Positions 62,756-64,000 of a DNA stretch of 64,000 bases are shown in pieces. A program made the translations under genes and the position numbers. The DNA is from an uncultured Croceitalea sp. (lineage in GTDB: Bacteria; Bacteroidota; Bacteroidia; Flavobacteriales; Flavobacteriaceae). The notes beneath the pieces were generated by a model. That model saw nothing but the letters and a program-made list of their open reading frames with translations. It was not told the origin of the DNA and did no database searches. The stretch lies in the NCBI GenBank assembly GCA_947494805.1, contig CANLWK010000001.1, forward strand, positions 620,001-684,000, read 5' to 3'. Positions within the stretch are counted from its first letter, which is position 1, and every line of letters starts with the position of its first letter.

Positions 62756-64000
62756 ATGAAAAGGAAGCTATTAAAATTTCTGAAAATAGTAGTGAGCATT
62801 TTCGCTAGTATAACGGCAGTAATTGCGTCTGCACTATTTTGGCCGATGCCAGAGTTGGCACCACCTAAAAAACACGATATACTAATTGTTAAGTCAATAA
62901 ATGTTATTGATGTAAAGTCGGGAGAAGTCATAGAAAACCGAGATGTTTTAATAAAGGACAACATCATACTTTCAATAGATGCTGGAGCGCTTACTGAAGA
63001 ATACACTGATGTATTATTAATTGATGGGTCAAATAAGTATCTGATACCAGGACTTTGGGATATGCATACGCATTCAAATCAACATTCTGAATGGCTCCAT
63101 CATCCACTTTTTATAGCCAATGGTGTAACGGGCATACGTGATATGTCTGGGCAACTTCATCAAAAAGATAGCTATTGGGTGGGCAGTAATGAGCGTTTGC
63201 AATGGAATGCAGAATTGGATGCCAATAAGAGGGTAACCCCTAGATATGTACTGCAAAGCAGCTATCAGATTGATGGTGCCTCCTCTGTTCCAAATGGTTT
63301 TCCTGAATTTTTTAAACTTCAGAAGAACGGTGATGTTGATTCCCTACTTCATTTTTATAAGAAAGAAAATGTGGATTTTATCAAAGTATATCAGCAAATA
63401 TTACCACAATACTATGAAGAGCTCGCATTGAAAGCACCGAGACATGGCTTGCATATTGCTGGCCATAAGCCTGTATTTATCAGTCTGGAAAATGCAATTT
63501 TGTTGGGGCAAAGAAGCTTCGAACACGGACGTGTATTTATGTTCGAAGCTTTTCCCAATGCAGAGGGCCTTCGTAATTCGAAAGATTGGAAAAAGTTTTA
63601 TTCCCAATCCAAAAAATCCATGGTAGGCGATTTTGACCTTGATAGTGCAATCCGTTTGATGGAATTGATGAAAGAGCACGATGCACATTGGGTGCCAACT
63701 CTTCAAACCTTAAAGTTTGAAGCATTTGCCCATGATCCATCATTCATAGAAAATTCGAACCTGAACTACATTTCCAATGTTAGAAAGAAATTGTGGTGGG
63801 GTATAGATGTAAAGAATAATGCCAAGAGGAATTTGTCAGAAGACAGCAAAGGACTTAGTACTGATTTTTACAATGCCTCTAGGGAACAAGTAAAAATGGC
63901 CCATAAAATTGGTGTGCCCATCATGGCTGGAACTGATGTAACCGATTCTTATGTATTTGCCGGATTTAGTTTGCATGATGAATTGGAAGATTTGACGAAG
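62756..64000 (+). CDS. Amidohydrolase family protein (partial at window end)
   Basis: From ATG 62756 the frame stays open to the edge, 415 codons so far. An N-terminal hydrophobic segment (~10-32) is followed by the amidohydrolase start VKSINVIDVKSGEVIENRDVLIK, the HxH motif in WDMHTHSNQH (~105), His in HIAGHKPVF (~240), and Asp in MAGTDVTDS (~395). It would be a metal-dependent hydrolase outside the cytoplasm. It lies 69 bp after the NTF2-like gene and may belong to the same Crp/Fnr-box unit. Confidence 0.88.
   Translation, partial: MKRKLLKFLKIVVSIFASITAVIASALFWPMPELAPPKKHDILIVKSINVIDVKSGEVIENRDVLIKDNIILSIDAGALTEEYTDVLLIDGSNKYLIPGLWDMHTHSNQHSEWLHHPLFIANGVTGIRDMSGQLHQKDSYWVGSNERLQWNAELDANKRVTPRYVLQSSYQIDGASSVPNGFPEFFKLQKNGDVDSLLHFYKKENVDFIKVYQQILPQYYEELALKAPRHGLHIAGHKPVFISLENAILLGQRSFEHGRVFMFEAFPNAEGLRNSKDWKKFYSQSKKSMVGDFDLDSAIRLMELMKEHDAHWVPTLQTLKFEAFAHDPSFIENSNLNYISNVRKKLWWGIDVKNNAKRNLSEDSKGLSTDFYNASREQVKMAHKIGVPIMAGTDVTDSYVFAGFSLHDELEDLTK

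Overview
The window looks like chromosomal DNA of a marine member of the Flavobacteriaceae (Bacteroidota). The signs are a secreted protein with a type IX secretion (T9SS) sorting tail, outer-membrane proteins with carboxypeptidase-like N-terminal domains, LytTR regulators, DUF5916, DUF4407 and LruC-domain proteins, an almost complete lack of Shine-Dalgarno sequences, and promoters of the flavobacterial TTG / TAnnTTTG type. I cannot name a genus or species from the sequence alone.

Layout. (1) 1-3.0 kb: the end of an unidentified gene, a LytTR response regulator, a STAS protein and a T9SS-secreted beta-helix protein. (2) 3.4-21.6 kb: a long co-directional exopolysaccharide locus. It has a stand-alone receiver, a pseudo-receiver/sugar-transferase fusion that starts the repeat unit, a half-length TolC-like protein, a Wzz-like chain-length protein with a worn BY-kinase domain, Wzx, Wzy, five glycosyltransferases, an acyltransferase, an LruC lipoprotein, and the UDP-glucose to UDP-glucuronate to UDP-xylose pathway. 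No Wza-type export lipoprotein is present. (3) 21.7-28.1 kb: mixed genes, including an NTF2-like protein, a membrane/ACT fusion, a DUF5916 protein, a LysR regulator, a decayed fasciclin-like fragment and a receiver-histidine kinase. (4) 28.3-31.7 kb: a complete dTDP-L-rhamnose operon (rfbBACD), probably feeding the same polysaccharide. (5) 31.7-37.4 kb: DUF4407, a BlaI/M56 pair with a clear operator-promoter, PhnA, a heptamer tandem repeat and an M20 dipeptidase. (6) 37.5 kb: tRNA-Leu(UAG).

From the tRNA to about 59 kb the content looks accessory. A LytTR two-component system and a TonB-type receptor are flanked by two outward-facing fragments of a serine hydrolase (beta-lactamase family). 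Beyond them are YceI, an amidohydrolase, two secreted isochorismatase-family proteins, pirin, a giant multi-GAF sigma-54 activator, an AraC regulator, two Asp-nucleophile alpha/beta hydrolases, DoxX, NTF2-like and an alginate-export-type porin. A 24-bp near-identical direct repeat lies just after the tRNA terminator and again at 58.95 kb, and may mark the borders of an acquired segment; no integrase is visible.

59.2-64 kb holds a Crp/Fnr regulator followed by two transcription units (DoxX-outer membrane protein, and tautomerase-SDR-NTF2-amidohydrolase). Their promoters align without gaps over about 80 bp and carry matching TGTGA-N6-TCACT-like palindromes, which suggests a small local regulon run by the adjacent Crp/Fnr protein. 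The final amidohydrolase is cut by the window end. All functional calls rest on reading motifs and family resemblance by eye; no database search was run.
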